Of a stretch of DNA of 64,000 nt, positions 1-11,960 are shown piece by piece. The first letter of the stretch is position 1. Every line of letters begins with the position of its first letter. The DNA is from Symsagittifera roscoffensis (lineage: Eukaryota > Xenacoelomorpha > Acoela > Convolutidae), in contig NC_087070.1 in NCBI RefSeq assembly GCF_963678635.1, positions 18,447,318-18,511,317 on the forward strand, read 5' to 3'. Below the pieces are notes generated by a model, which saw only the letters and a list, made by a program, of their open reading frames with translations, did no database searches and had not been told where the DNA came from. The position numbers were made by a program, and so were the translations under genes.

Positions 1-1067
1 GACAGGTAACTCAGGATGTCCTGGAATTGGATGTCCAGACTTGTCCAACCATCTCATTAAAGGAAGCACTTCATAAGTTTCTTTGTCCAGAAACGAGAAT
101 CCTTCCTTTATTTCTGCCTGATTGGCTTGCTTCTGTCCAATATTTCATGGAACACAGTTTTCTTGCTGAGGCTGTCAGCATTCTGGTGTTTATCACGCAT
201 CCTGTGCTCGATTATCATGTGGTAGCCATCCAATCTTACTATCCGTCTACCAATATAACTCTGATCCATCGACTAGGTCTTCAACCAGGATAACTTAAAG
301 GAAGCGCTCCCCAAGTATGCACGGTACTTTTCCACGAAAGTGACTACTGCAAACATTTCTACTTTTGGTGCACCATATTTCATCTCAGTGTCACTCAAGA
401 CCTTGCTGCCATATGCAATGGGACGGAGAACCGTTCTTCCATTCCATTCTTGCTCCTGATGAAATATTCCTGAGATGGCTACTACCGATGCATCTGTGTC
501 AAGAACATACATGCCCTTTTCTGTAGGCATGCCTAGCACTGGCGCTCCGCACAGTTCCCGCTTTTTGTTCTCGAAGGCAACTTGTGCTTCATCGTTCCAT
601 TCGAACTTCTTTCCTTTGTTGCGCATCAGCCTCTTCATTGGATACACCTTGTCTGCATATCCTTTGATGAACTCACGGTAATAATTGGCAAACCCTAGGA
701 AGCTCATTAGCTGTGTGTCCGTTCTCGGAACCTTCCATGTCAACACAGCCTCTACTGCTTCCGGGTCCGGTCTCACACCATGCCTGTTCAACATTCTTCC
801 CAGGTACTTGATCGAATCCCTAAGGATTTCGCTTTTCGACAGTTTGCACTTCAAGCCTGCTCTTTTCATGCATCCAAAGACCTCATCGAGCCAATCAATG
901 TGGTCTTCCAGGGTCGGTGTCGCTATGACCACGTCATCTACGTAACACATCACGAGATTCCCGTACTTCTTAGTCACTCTGGTCAAAACCTGAGCCATCA
1001 GTCTTTGAAAAGAGGCCATTGCATTGCACAAGCCGAAGGCCATCCTCTTCCACTGGTACAACCCCAA
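1..1067 (-). pseudogene. pol: Pol: RT C-terminal half and RNase H (family A, left)
   Basis: The open stretch 1067-273 begins in the RT palm (GLYQWKRMAFGL), carries the catalytic box YVDD followed by VVIATPT, then the thumb/connection (SFLGFANYYREFIKGYADK). It ends in an RNase H domain with FVLDTDASV-type and GSKVLSDTEMKYGAPKVEMFA motifs, here as YVLDTDASV. RT and RNase H copy element RNA into DNA in cytoplasmic particles. A small deletion just before 273 removes the RVDNRALA segment that the family B copy keeps, and it shifts the frame. Homologous sequence continues to position 1 (IGRWIVRLDGYHM-like, then ADSLSKK). Unlike family B, the YVDD box is intact. Assignment to Ty3/gypsy RT is secure. 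Confidence 0.85.
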
Positions 1068-1876
1068 TTCGCATGAAAATCCGGTCTTTTCTCTATCCTT
1101 TTCCGCAAAGGGATCTGCCAGAAGGCCGAACCCAAGTCCAATGTTGTGAAGAACTTGGCATCACCAAATTTGGAGAGGCTCTCGTCTATTCGCGGTATCG
1201 GGTACGCATCTTTTACCGTCACCGCGTTCAAATAGCGAAAGTCGCAACAAAACCTTAGCTGCCCCCCCCTTTCTTTTTCGCCATTACCACCCCGCAAGCC
1301 CATGGCGATTTCGAGGGTTCTATCATGTCGTATTAGAGCAGCATTTCTATTTCCGATTTCCGCTCGGCACGCTTCTGACTTATGTGGCGGCATTCGTCTC
1401 GCGCCTTCTCTGTGGGGAACGGCGCCTTCTTCAAGTTCAATTTTGTGTTCGGCAAAGTTACAGCAACCGATATCCGCCTTATGTTTTGAAAACACATCTG
1501 CGTTCCGATTCAAAACGTCCCGCAGTCTTTCGAAATCTCTCTCATCTATTTTCCCTTTTAAATGATCTATCTCTGGCAAATCCGGTTTGTCAGATTCTAG
1601 TTCATATGACGAGGGGCGTTCCGGAAAATTCGAGCAGCTCGATAAGCCGTCGTTCGATTGCGATTTCATTGAAAACAATGTATGAATAGATTTTAATTCA
1701 TTAATCCTCTTTGAAATTTTATCTTTATTGGCATGATAAGGACAGTCTTTCACACTGTGTTTCTTCAAGTTTTGTGTCTCCTCATAGTCGGTCCTCATCG
1801 GCAAAGCGTAACCAGCTTCTTTCCACGCTGGATTGAAACCGTGGTGTCCAGTGTGTTCAATAACACACTGACACAC
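998..1876 (-). pseudogene. pol: Pol: PR-RT linker and RT N-terminal half (family A, left)
   Basis: This frame reads from the end of the protease region through a linker (DLPEIDHLKGKIDE, RNADVFSKHKADIGCC) into RT fingers and palm. Visible motifs are HREGARRMPPHKSEACR, then RFCCDFRYLNAVTVKDAYP, PRIDESLSKFGDAKFFTTLD (first catalytic Asp in the TTLDLGSAFWQ box). Family B has the same blocks in the same order. Two breaks are apparent. Upstream, a frameshift near 1800-1810 separates it from the protease frame. Within it, the stretch about 1260-1330 reads through unrelated residues before RT resumes, and near 1090 the frame is lost again. The neighbouring frame 1067-273 carries the remainder. Confidence 0.8.
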
Positions 1877-4317
1877 AGTCCGTTTCGTGTTACCGAGAAG
1901 CGACGGCCTAAAATCACCAAACTCTGACTATTTGGGTTCGGTACTAAACAAATCTGTTTGCTATCGCTTAACGAATTCAAATTCCTCATTCTAAAAATTG
2001 CCACCACAACCTGCCCTGGCTGTAGTTTTACTTTTTTATCTAAAAAAAATGGTACCATGTTTTCATCTGTTATTATCCTATTAATTGATTTCTTAACATA
2101 CTTCCGGTCCGGGTTTCTAATCCGTATTAGACCGTTGTTCAAGTCAATCATCACGTCAAAATTCCTGACAAAATCTCTGCCCAAGATGAATTGGTCGGCG
2201 TCGTCTAAATTCACTACTACCAGGAAGCTCATCCATAGATCCCGTCCTCCCATGTGGAGAACTGTTATCGGCGTTGTTCCGGCTACGTAAATTGCTCCAC
2301 GATTGGCGGCGGCCAGTCGGAGATTCGTCAGAATTTGATCTTCCCTCGTGAAGCCCATTTTTTCCCAAGTTTTTATCGGCATCACACTCACTAGCGCCCC
2401 TGTGTCCAGAAGCCCATTGACTCCGATTTTCTTGCCATTGGTATCGAGCGGATGTGCAGTCACATCTGCTTCGTATCCATTGTGTACCGCGTTTTGTTCC
2501 ATCATGGCGTCATGGCCTATCCTGCGGACTTTGAGTTCCTCCTCACCCAAATAGATCTGCCCTATTTGGTCACTATCTGTTGTCACATAAATCCTAGTGT
2601 AGATACTGATTCCATCTACGTTCAGCATCACTTGATACGGCCCATAGACCTCCACGTAGCAATCTTGAAGCTTCTTTATTCGAGGGCCACCCGTTGTTAG
2701 TAGTGCTCGCACAGCCCTCGACTCAGTGCGTGGCTCCACCTGCCTCAGATAATCTGCATATGTGTCCAGATGCATCAAAATGAACTCTGATGGTTCACTC
2801 AGACTTCTGATTACCTGGTGTCCAGCTACCGAGATTATCGACTGTATTTTGCTTCCTTGCGGCACCATGCCGAACCTCTGACCGGAGATCACATTAAGTT
2901 TCATGCTCAAACTACTTGGTGCCTTTGTCTCTTCGACTTCTGTTGCCTCGAAGGTATTCAGTCTCTCCTGTAGTTTCTCATCTTCCAGTTCGAGTTTGAC
3001 TTTTTGTTCGATCTCTTTTGTCACCAGTTCTTGCTGCACTCTATTTAGAGCATCCCTCGCGGCTACCCTATAATCAATCTTGAAGTCATCGGCCGCAGTC
3101 ACCGGTTCCAGTTCACATGTCTCTTCAGTTACCGCTTGCATTTTCTTCATCGCCAGCTCTTGCGGTTTGCCTTTTCTGCCCGCCTCCGCTTCACTCAACA
3201 GGCGAGCCTTGCTGGCTTTCACTCCTGATAAAGCTTTCTCATGCCTTGGATGCTTGATGTCTGCTACAGCATCCCAGAATTGGGGACAATCTGGTTTAAA
3301 ATGACCTTCCAAGTTGCAAAAGAAACACCTCGGGCCGAATTTTGCAATTACTCCTCTCATGAAATCCTCATGGTCAACTTCTGACGCATATTCGTCCTCT
3401 AGGCTAATGCCTATAGCTTTCATGCCCTGTTTGTAATTTGGGCATGCTGACACATGATGGTCCGTTGAACTGCAATTGGCACAAGAGCCTCTCTTGTCCA
3501 TGTAGTCCCTTTTTTTGTACTAGTTGTTTCCTTGGTTTGCTGGCCCATTATTAAAATTGCCATAATTGGTTTTGTAATATCCAGATCTCGAAGGAGGTTT
3601 CAACAAAAGAAATTCTTTTGACTTGAGCCTCAACTCCTCTGGTATTGGCGCATTGGTTGATAGTGGTGTGTAATGCGTTGCCAGCATTGTCCGAAATTCA
3701 TCATTCTTCACACCATCAATGAATTTTGAAGTTACTGCCCGGTTCATCCTTTGGTTTGACTCATTCGGTTGGCTGCGTCTTCTCAGCATTTCCAAGTCGT
3801 CTAAAAACTTGTCTATCGTTTCATCCTCTCGTTGCCTTCGTTTCTCGAAGCGCATCATCGCCTGGTGCCCCTGCACTCCTGATCCAAAACGGTTTAGCAA
3901 GATTTCGAAGATTTTCTCGGCTACGTCACGCTGATATTGCTTCTTGGCCATGACACAGTTCAGGGCTGTCCCTTCCAAGTTGCTGGTGAGCGCACTGCAT
4001 TCTTGTCTTTCCGACAAGTCCTCTTCCTCGAAATGCAGTTTCATTATCTCTATCCAGGTATCAATACAGCCATCAGATTCGTCTTTATAGCATCATGGTT
4101 TCTTAAAGACTCTTCTGGACTTCTCACTGCGTTCATTGGTTCTGAATAACCTCGTAAGGAACGTTTCCAAAGACCTGTTTAGGGGTTCAAAGGCTGTGGC
4201 CATTGCCGTAGCATCCCTTGAGTGCCCTGCCTGAGTATCGTCGCCCCCTGTTAAGGGTTCTGTATTTGGTGCATCCCTACAATCCGAATCACCGTGACTA
4301 TTTCCTCCTTGGCCCAC
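1795..4317 (-). pseudogene. gag-pro: Gag C-terminal part, zinc knuckles and retropepsin (family A, left)
   Basis: One frame runs 4317-1795 with two nonsense codons: TGA at 4091-4093 (Arg in the right copy) and TAG at 3520-3522 (Trp in the right copy). In order it holds a Ty3-type capsid (EPLNRSLETFLTRL, EVMKLHFEEEDLSERQECSA, LLNRFGSGVQGHQAMMRFEK), then a first CCHC knuckle (CANCSSTDHHVSAC) and a second (CFFCNLEGHFKPDC). A long charged spacer follows, then a retropepsin with the DTGA active-site loop (GLLDTGALVSVMP) and flap/strand motifs ending FILGRDFVRNFDVMIDL. Capsid and nucleocapsid package RNA, and the protease cleaves the polyprotein. The protease is fused in frame with Gag. The frame ends at 1795 through a frameshift. 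Confidence 0.85.
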
Positions 4318-4456
4318 ATTACTCCTCCATGGGCTGGCATGTCTCCTGTTGCTGCAATCACCTCTCCCAGTCGCATGTGTGCCTTGCGTCGGTCGTTCGT
4401 TTTAGGTCTGTCTGTTCTCTGTTGAACTTGCTCTTTTGTTTGGGCCCCATGTTCTA

Positions 4457-5869
4457 TTATCCCTTGTGACATAGCCTTGAATTGCCCCTACCTCTAGTGG
4501 ATCCATATGTCCTCCTCCTTTGATGGTCATTGAAGTTCACCTTCGGCTCCCTGCTGGGACCTCCCGAATTCGGTTCCCCTTCTTTTGGTCCTTTCCTGCT
4601 GCCTAGTAGCCCGTCTAACCTGTCCATGACAGCCTGAGTTCGCCTCTCCATCATCGCATCTATCTTTGTGTCAAGAGTCCAAAGAGTCTGCTCTTGTTGC
4701 GTTCTTAACTTTTCCAGATCGTCTCTTAAGCGTAACTCTCTCTGTTCCGCTTCTCTTGTCATTTGCGACAAGTTCTTCGCTATGTGCTCGTCCGTTCTTT
4801 CCTTCAAACGTTTCTCGCTCCTACCAACTTCTTGTCTATTGCGGTTTATTTCTTCCCGCAGACTTTCTCTTTCAACGTGGACTGCTCTCTCTAGTTCACT
4901 CATTCCTATGGACATCTGTTCATTTTGTTCTGCTATACTGCCCACTATGTTGTTCAAGGCTTCTTCTAATGATGCCCCGTTTTCTACTAGTGGCGTCACT
5001 AGTGGCGGTGTCACCCTATCGATACCAGGTAGTTTTGTGCTGGTTGAGATTCGGGCTTTGATTCTCTGCCTCGACGTTTTTTCATTATCCACCTCTGGTT
5101 CCGCCGATGCGTTGCCTAGCCCGATGTTTCTATTCTCCCCAGTTCGCGTCACAAAATCTCTTGACTGGCCTGATGTGTTTGTGTCTTTGCTTATCGTTCT
5201 CACCACACCAAATTTGTCCATAGTTCCAGTCTCCCTGTTGGTGTATGGCTCATTCTCCTGGGTCGAACTATTGAGGCTGACTTGAGATCCAAAATCCACT
5301 TGCTTCTCATCGTCCTCTTCTTCCTCCTGGGATTCACCTTCATTTCCTGTACCCACTCCCATGGTGAATGGAAAGATGTTTCCGAAAGTGTTCTTAATTC
5401 TTTCTGAGAACGATGAGGACGTTGTTTGCTTCTCCGTCACGCCTGCCATCATGGTGTTGTCTGTGGGAGATCTCCTAGTTGCAACAATTTCAGTAGAGAT
5501 GTCGGACAGTTCCGACATCTCCTCTCGGTCCAGTGTCCCGATGGAAGTGGCAAAATCTTGGCCTTGTTCTACCGGAGTAGATTCACTCGCTAGCCTTCTG
5601 TTCCCTCTCCCGTCCGGTCCATGCATTTCTTGATTCTCATGCATGGCCTGGTCCGGATGGACCTCCACTTCTAGCATTGCTTTTAGCTCTTCTGAGGATC
5701 TTTGACTCCTGGTTTCAATCATTCTGCCTGAAACCGTCTCCCCTTTGTCGGTCCGGGTTCGTGTGATCCGTTCCACAAAAGGGTCGGTCATTGCTTTTCT
5801 TTGCTTTTCAGGTATGAATTTCCTAGAGCTATTACCTCGTTTAGGTATTCTTGATTTGTCTAGACGCAT
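4457..5869 (-). pseudogene. gag: Gag N-terminal coiled-coil region (family A, left)
   Basis: The ATG at 5869 is chosen because the right copy starts at the matching place (60612) with the same following residues (DKSR..KRGNSSRKFIPEKQ). The N-terminus is basic. An acidic low-complexity stretch (GESQEEEEDDEKQVDF) follows, then a long heptad-type coiled coil (about residues 310-420; MSELERAVHVERESLREEIN, EKRLKERTDEHIAKNL, LRDDLEKLRTQQEQ). A Gly/Arg-rich tail comes just before the frame is lost near 4457. The next frame (from 4317) continues into capsid, so a frameshift and not a natural end separates them. Coiled coils suggest self-assembly. No matrix domain is recognised. Confidence 0.75.
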
Positions 5870-6260
5870 TTTCAACTTGTCACTTCTTAATGCCTATACA
5901 CTCAATTCGATTGCTAGTGACCTACTAGTTTGACTATTGATAATAATAACACAACACAATAAATTTCACAAGATTCTATTAAATAGTGACCACGAATCCT
6001 TGTATGTTATCAGAGTACAGCGTGTATATAATTTATTCACAATAATCGATTATCGGTCGTAAGATTTGAGAACTAGCACAATATGATGATATCAGTCGAT
6101 TTAAAAGATAGTGTACTCACTACCCAATCAAGTACAAATTTTTTTGATGTAAAATCAAAAATAACTAATTAAGAATATTTCTATAAAAAACGTATGTGTA
6201 ATGTACTTTTAGTCGGTCGCAATACAATAGTCGAATTTGAATTTTAAAGAAAGAGCTTTC

Positions 6261-6400
6261 CCTGCTTGGTGCTGCACCAAGCAAACAAAAATTTGAAGGC
6301 AGTAATTTTCTCAAGTGGGCGTCTATTGCACCCACCGAGTACTGTGCTACCTATCTGCCTTCGGACTGCTCGAGCCAGACCTACTAAAATCCTCAGGGCA
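6261..6400 (-). ncRNA. Structured leader RNA, copy C
   Basis: On the minus strand this is about 140 nt with four nested or sequential helices: TGCCCTGAG pairing with CTCGAGCA, AAGGCAG with CTGCCTT, CTC..TGGGTG with CGCCCA..GAG, and a terminal GCTTGGTGC/GCACCAAGC hairpin. A run of T-rich sequence follows. The same architecture appears at 60055-60193, 14447-14577 and 14632-14765 with paired substitutions. Function is unknown. Its place between LTR and gag suggests a packaging, translation or processing element. Confidence 0.6.
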
Positions 6401-6619
6401 GTCTCTTTTCTCAAAAACGTTTTGGATTTCAATCCACACCAATGAGTTAAACACTCTTTTTTCTAATTTAGACTTAGTGTCGCGAATATCCGAGTTTGGA
6501 CCTGTTTCGTTTTCGTCTGGTCTTTTTTGAAAGGTAAGTTACCAGTGCAGTCACTGGTTCCTAGCTTGTCTCTTTATAACCTAATACATCTCACTATTAT
6601 CTTTTCTTTGGTTTACCTA

Positions 6620-6990
6620 AGTCCTTTGATAAAATAATACCCCTCCGGGTTGACAAAAAACAGTACCCCTCCGGATTGGCAAAAGTAGGACCCTTCCGGA
6701 TTGGCAAAATTGAGACCCCTCCGTATTGGGACCACTCTGAGTTAGTAAATATAAGACCTCTCCGGATTGGTACCCCTCCGGTTTTGTGAAAACAAGACCC
6801 CTCCGGATTGGGACCCCTCCGAATTAGAAAAAAATCTTGGAACCCTCCGGATTGGGACCCCTCCGATTTTGTAAAAATAGCTTTTCGGAGATTCCCTTGA
6901 TTTTCAACCTATACCCCTCCGGATACGTTCTCCGATGCTATTATGCTGTTTGAATTATTTAGGAAGGGTATGTGGTCCTTCCCTAGACCC
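6620..6990 (-). repeat. Array of CCGGAGGGG motifs in LTR (left copy)
   Basis: Many short copies of ACCCCTCCGGATTGG (plus strand) are spaced by 5-40 bp of AT-rich sequence, e.g. at 6640, 6665, 6690, 6715 and 6760-6860. All point the same way relative to the element. Single copies recur elsewhere in the LTR (7600, 8080, 8320-8350, 9385). The matching array in the right copy is 59480-59825. The arrangement looks like clustered binding sites or a degenerate minisatellite. Confidence 0.75.
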
Positions 6991-7005
6991 TTCCGGATTG
7001 AAGTT

Positions 7006-7100
7006 CTTATTTGACAGTTCACACTAACGGTGAAAGGTCTTATCGCTAGCCTCTTATTTGACAGTTCACACTAACGGTGAAAGGTCTTATCGCTTGCCTA
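7006..7100. repeat. 47-bp tandem duplication in LTR
   Basis: Two direct copies beginning CTTATTTGACAGTTCACACT start at 7006 and 7053. They differ by one base near their ends (GCTAGCC versus GCTTGCC). The right-hand family A copy has only one such unit (near 59440-59475), so the duplication is specific to this copy. Confidence 0.8.
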
Positions 7101-9819
7101 ATTTCGGCTCGATTAAGGTTTTCCTGTGCCTTTAGCCTTCCCTTTTCGTCTAGAACATCCTAAAGTTATTTTATTCAACCGCTATAACCTTTTGGTAGGG
7201 GTGTAAGGGCTTTCCAAAATTTTTTTTTTAGAAAACGTGAAGGGTCTACCCTCCCAAATTGGTTAATTTGCTAAAAACAATCTCAAAAAAATTTCACGCT
7301 TACTTTTTCGAATAATTTTTCTTGTTCCTATTAGTAAGTTCAGCTAATTTCTGATCTAATGGTATGAAGATCAACTGGATCTGACCCCTCGTTCCAAAGT
7401 TATTAACCACAACGTCTTTTTGCCAAATTCAAAAATTTTCTCTCTTATAGGTTCCGCTTAACTTTTTTCACAATTCCGTTCTTTTCGACCTGAAAATTAT
7501 TGATCCGAGCTCAGAAGGCCTATACTCTTCTATTTCAATGCAAAAAACCCGATCTAAAAGGCTTTACTTGAAAAAATTTGCAAAAAACTAGGCTATTTGG
7601 ACCCCTCCGGATTGATGAATCCACTGAATCAAACACGTTAAGTTCGATTTCTCTGTAACCCGGAAGACTTTCGAGAAACGGATTTTAAAACCTGTAGATT
7701 TATTAGTGGACGTTGTCCGAACAACTATTTTTACTGTCCTAACTCAAAAATTTCAAAAAACTTTCTGATTTTATAGTGTTCCGTTTTCTCACAAATTGCG
7801 AAAATTCGGTTTTTGGTACCAAAATAGTTCCAATCACTTCCGAACTAAACTTAACCGGTTCTACCTATTATAGTAGTGCAATTACGATTCAACACACTAA
7901 TTTAGCGCTTTTTTCCGTTTCAAAAATATCGATATGTCAAAAATCGCTACTTGTGGGGGGATCAAAATATCGCTATTTTGACCCTAAAAACCGGTCTCTT
8001 TTCTTTGTTTTTCACTGAAAAACGATATAGGAGTATTAGTATTGGCTATATAAGTAATAATACTAGTAATACTATACCCCTCCGGGTTTTTTCAATATCC
8101 GAATTAAGGTGCTTAACTCGGATATTCGCAGTTCGGTGAAGGGTCACTACAGTGCAGCACTGTCGAGCCCCCCACAGATTACTATCTTACTTTTCGTACC
8201 AAAAGGGATACAAAACTTGTTAACGATACCCAACAGTCGATTGTTGTTGTCAATGAGCCCCTTCTTGTTGCTCCTTGTACTGCTTGCCGGATCAGTCTTC
8301 TCCCAAGACACTTCCGGATTGAGCGCAAATCAGCAGACCCTTCCGGATTGAGCGCAATTTAGCCTTAACGTGCTTAAATACTCAAATAACCCTACAGTAC
8401 AAGCCTCACAAACGGGCCACAAAATTGATCATAACAATCCTGACTGATATAAATGCCTGTAGTAACAATATATCTATCAACAACAAACGGGGGAGTCGAA
8501 TCACATCTTGTCTGGGGGGATGATTTCTACTGATTTTATACTTTTTTTTAAAACTTTTTTTTTGGTTTTTTTTCGGTTATTTTTTTTTGTTTTTTGTTTT
8601 TCATGGGTACTATACTATTTTTTGTTTGGTTTCTTGTATATCTTTAAGTGTTTTTGGTCACGGACCACTCAGGAAATGACGGGACCGCGAATCCCCCCAC
8701 CCTTCCTGGTTCGTAAATTTTCGGTCTTAACTAGGTTAAAAAAATTATTCACGGTAATCCGGAAGGCTTCCGCGTTCCGAACTACCCTTCCGCACCGGCG
8801 GTTTAGGCCTATTAAGGGCGTTAATGTGAGCATCCGCTCGGCGCGGAGTGCTCGTTAACTGTCCTGTCAGATGTTAAAAAAGAATAACAACCAGGAGCGC
8901 CATAAAAACATCTATGTAACATTCGCCTGGAAGTACATATCGACGGAAAATAAAGCTAGGTCCTAAGACGACTGGCCAACGTCTAAATAGAGCTTTAAAT
9001 GCTTTTAACCGTCTCTACCAACCCAGTTCTTTTGGTGGTCTTTCTAACATCGGGTCGACAAAAACGTTACTTCTTCCGGCTTCGGTCAAAACACTCGAAT
9101 TAACTTAATTACATGCAAAAATAGTGAGCTCATGGCTGGGTCTCAGTATCCCCAGACCACGAGGTCAGTCTTAAAATCAGGGCTACTACTATTTTTTGAA
9201 TTATTTTTGCTTTTGTTCAGTAGATAAAAATCATCATCGCTATCGAAGATGGATCAACCCTTTCCCCCAACTCCTAGCTTCTCATCCTTGCAAATTGAAT
9301 TCAAATGTTAATAAAATTCAATTCCGGACATAACAGGGAAGCTAAAAGTTTGTATAAAATGATATAAGTTCCAGTCCCGAGACCCCTCCGGATTCTTGAA
9401 TCTGGGGAAATAAGACCCTTACCTTCCTTCCGGAAGGCTGGTTTTCCACCCTTCACCGTTGTTTGCAACGGCCTTGCAACTATTGTAGCGACACAATAGT
9501 TGCAATTCGGAACGGTCTCTGCTACTTCTGCTTTTCTCCGATTCTGATTCTCAATTTTCTCGTTGTTGTCGTCGTCGCAACTATTGTTGTTCTGTTTTTA
9601 TTCTGGTTTTTCTCCAAAATGGCCGTTTTTGACGTTTCTCAGAATTATTACGTCATCACTTCGAATTTTTAAAATTTAGGAATTTCCGAATCCTTCAGCC
9701 TTCACAATTTGTCTAATCGTCTGAATAACGCTCTTAATCCCTCAAAACTGCCAATTCGGAAGGTTCGCTGCTAAAAACTTGAAACTGCATTTTCGTCCAT
9801 TCTGGTCGAATGTCAAACT

Positions 9820-11221
9820 ACCCGCCACCAAAACACGCCATCTTTCTAACCAAAACGATATGAATCAATCGGAAACAACCACAAAAAAGGAAAGTCAGAC
9901 CGCATCTCGTCCGGAAATAACATATGAACTGTCACCTTATGTTTTTTTACTGTTTTTGGTCTTTTTGGATTTTTCACTGTTTTTTGTACTTTTTTCTTTT
10001 CAGATAAACTTTTTTTGGCTGTTTCTTGGTTATACACTTTTTTTGTTTGGTTTTACGCTTTCTCTTTAATTGTTTTTGGTCCCGGGAACTTGGGACAAGC
10101 GGGCTCAGGACTTCCCAGCTAACCCTCCGGCCCCCGGAATTTTCGGTCTTAACTAAGTTAAAAAGCTAAATAGAACTAGGCGGAGGGTTGGCACCTTCCC
10201 CCTAGTACAACAAAGGTCATTAAGGCCTCTAATTCGGGCATACGCCCGGAGTGGAGGGTTCGTCGCTGAAACGTTTGCTGATCATGATGGTCGTATGCCT
10301 TTAACAGGCCCACCCAGGAGCGCCATAAAAACGTCTATGTAACCTTCGCTCAAATATTACACAGTGACAGAGCGTAGAAAAAGTACCTATTAACGACTGG
10401 CGGGCGTCAGTTACTTTAGTTCTACTCGTTTTTCACCGTCTCGGCCTAGCCAATTGATTTTCTGGTCTGTTTCGAGCTAAGTAAAAAGTTACTATTTTCA
10501 GGCCATCAGTCAAACGACTTTTAGTCAGCTCTCATTTACATGCGAACACAACCACATAGCTGGGTTTCGGATCCTCAGATTACGTGATTGCTATTGAAAA
10601 CACTGCTCGAATATCCTATTTTACTATGTTTTTGGTGATAATTCTATATTAGATCCATTGGAGATGGATTGAACCTTTCCTCTTTCTAGCTACTCATATT
10701 CTAAAATATCATTAAAACCGGTGTTAATTCAAATATTTATGGCATCAGAATAGCTAAAAAGTAAGTTCTTTATAGTCTTTCACCATATACTGTCTCTGGG
10801 TGGCCGAGCCTCCGCTTCTGTGATTTCCTTGTAAAAACGTCGTTATTACTCCCAATTCGCGGCACGGGAGGGTACTGCTCTCTTCTTCTTCCTCCACTGA
10901 AGCCTCCTTACTGCCTGTTGTCTCTGATTGGCTGTCTTATCGTGCGTGATCGTCACGAAAAGAGGCTTCGTTTTTTCTATTGTTTTCTTCCAACTTTCTC
11001 TCGCTAATTCGTTTGTTGTTCTGACTTTTGTCACTTTTTGCTCAAAATGGCCGTTTTTCATATTTCTCAGAAATATTCACTCGCTAATCGAACTTTTGAA
11101 AATTTAAAGTTCCCGAATTTTCTGACCCTCCTTTGCAATAAATTCCAACCATTAAGGCCTCTAATTCTATTTCCGTGTTGTGTCGGAAGCTTGCGCTGTG
11201 CCAGTCTGGCAGATTAGCACA
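9820..11221 (-). repeat. Partial family B LTR, inverted (left arm)
   Basis: On the minus strand this begins TGTGCTAATCTGCCAG at 11221. It parallels the plus-strand LTR beginning TGTGCCATTCTGCCAG at 11961 through to about 13346, where similarity stops exactly where family A begins (9815). Shared landmarks are the GGCCATTTT segment, CTCCTGGGTGGGCCTGTTAAAG, GGGCGTATGCCCGAATTAG and the GTGTTTTGGTG stretch. It is therefore an LTR start of a second family B element facing away from the first. Its internal region is not in the window. Confidence 0.75.
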
Positions 11222-11960
11222 AACGGCTTTCGATGATTCATTTTTCCGATCCCAAAAAGTCATCCCATCATCAGACAAAGATAAAGAAAGATTTGACATC
11301 CACTTAGTTAAACATTGTTATAAGAATTGTTTGTGGACTCCGCTGATAAATGGATGAGTCCTTGCTGTCAAATTGCACGTTGGTATAGATAATAATTCCA
11401 CCTCTAGCGGTTATTTGTTCATATGCAAGTTCAGTAATAAATAAAAATGCGGAATTCAAATACAATTTGTGGAATCCGCTTACACTTGCGGAGTCCGCTG
11501 TTAAATTTTGCGGATTCCATTTACATTTGCGGGTTCCACTTACATTTTGCGGAATTCATTTACAGTTGTGGAATCCAGAACAACTAATTATATATTTGCT
11601 TGTGGCGGAATCCGCAACAAAACAAATGTACCGAGAATATTCATGTTACAGGTATTTGTACGCTAAACCCTGTGAAAATGTGTTAGTGGATTCGCCTATT
11701 CTCAATCTGGCCTCGTAATGTTATTAGGCAAAAGTAGTCACACAACTTTTCTTCGTTATATATTTGCTTACAATATAAGAACTTAATGGTTAGAATAAAA
11801 CTGATTAGTTCTTTGCTGTTCAATGAAGAATTTAATACTTCGTTGGCTCACAATTTGTCCAAGCAAAATCTTGTTGACACAGTTGGGACCAATTTTTTAC
11901 TTTGTATAAATGAAACTTGATACCAATGGAACTTCACCGTAGATGAGCAATCTGAACTAA
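11222..11960. other. Spacer between two divergent family B LTR starts
   Basis: These 739 bp separate two LTR starts that face away from each other. No coding domain is seen. The first part holds a degenerate GCGGAATCC tandem repeat. The part 11690-11945 is repeated, inverted, at 38483-38765 on the other side of the giant element. Confidence 0.6.
11445..11580. repeat. Degenerate tandem repeat of a TTGCGGAATCC-CTTACA unit
   Basis: Six or so units of about 20-25 bp (TGCGGAATTC, TGTGGAATCCGC, TGCGGAGTCCGC, TGCGGATTCCA, TGCGGGTTCCA, TGCGGAATTCA, TGTGGAATCCA) each alternate with ATTTACA or CTTACA. A related unit recurs at 11605 (GGCGGAATCCGC). Function is unknown. Confidence 0.65.

Larger units (their letters stand above)
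1..9815 (-). mobile_element. Ty3/gypsy LTR element, family A, left copy (5' part)
   Basis: Reading leftwards, the element begins with an LTR starting TGACATTCGACC at 9815. A leader of nearly 4 kb with a structured RNA follows, then gag from 5869, two zinc knuckles, a retropepsin, RT and RNase H, until the window ends inside pol. The order Gag-PR-RT-RNase H is that of Ty3/gypsy. The same sequence occurs in opposite orientation at 56841-64000, which fixes the LTR start: similarity begins at the TGACA in both copies. The copy is defective, with nonsense codons in gag and frameshifts in gag and pol. It lies directly against a minus-strand family B LTR at 9820, so it probably inserted into it. The 3' end is outside the window, so no target-site duplication can be tested. 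Confidence 0.85.
5870..9815 (-). repeat. LTR plus 5' leader, family A left copy
   Basis: This is non-coding sequence between the element start (TGACATTCGACC on the minus strand) and the gag ATG. It is matched along nearly its whole length, inverted, by 56841-60611. It contains poly-T/poly-A tracts (8500-8640), dispersed CCCTCCGGATT motifs, TTAA-N5-TTAAT modules and a structured RNA at its 3' part. The boundary between LTR and internal leader cannot be set, because no second LTR of this copy is inside the window and no convincing tRNA primer site was found. The left copy keeps a segment of about 115 bp (around 8885-8995) that is missing from the right copy near 57680. It also has a 47-bp tandem duplication at 7006-7100, single in the right copy. 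Confidence 0.75.

Noticed and set aside
8508-8858. Open frame of 116 codons within the left LTR
   Set aside because: Phe-rich translation of poly-T tracts; the right LTR copy does not keep it as a coding frame.
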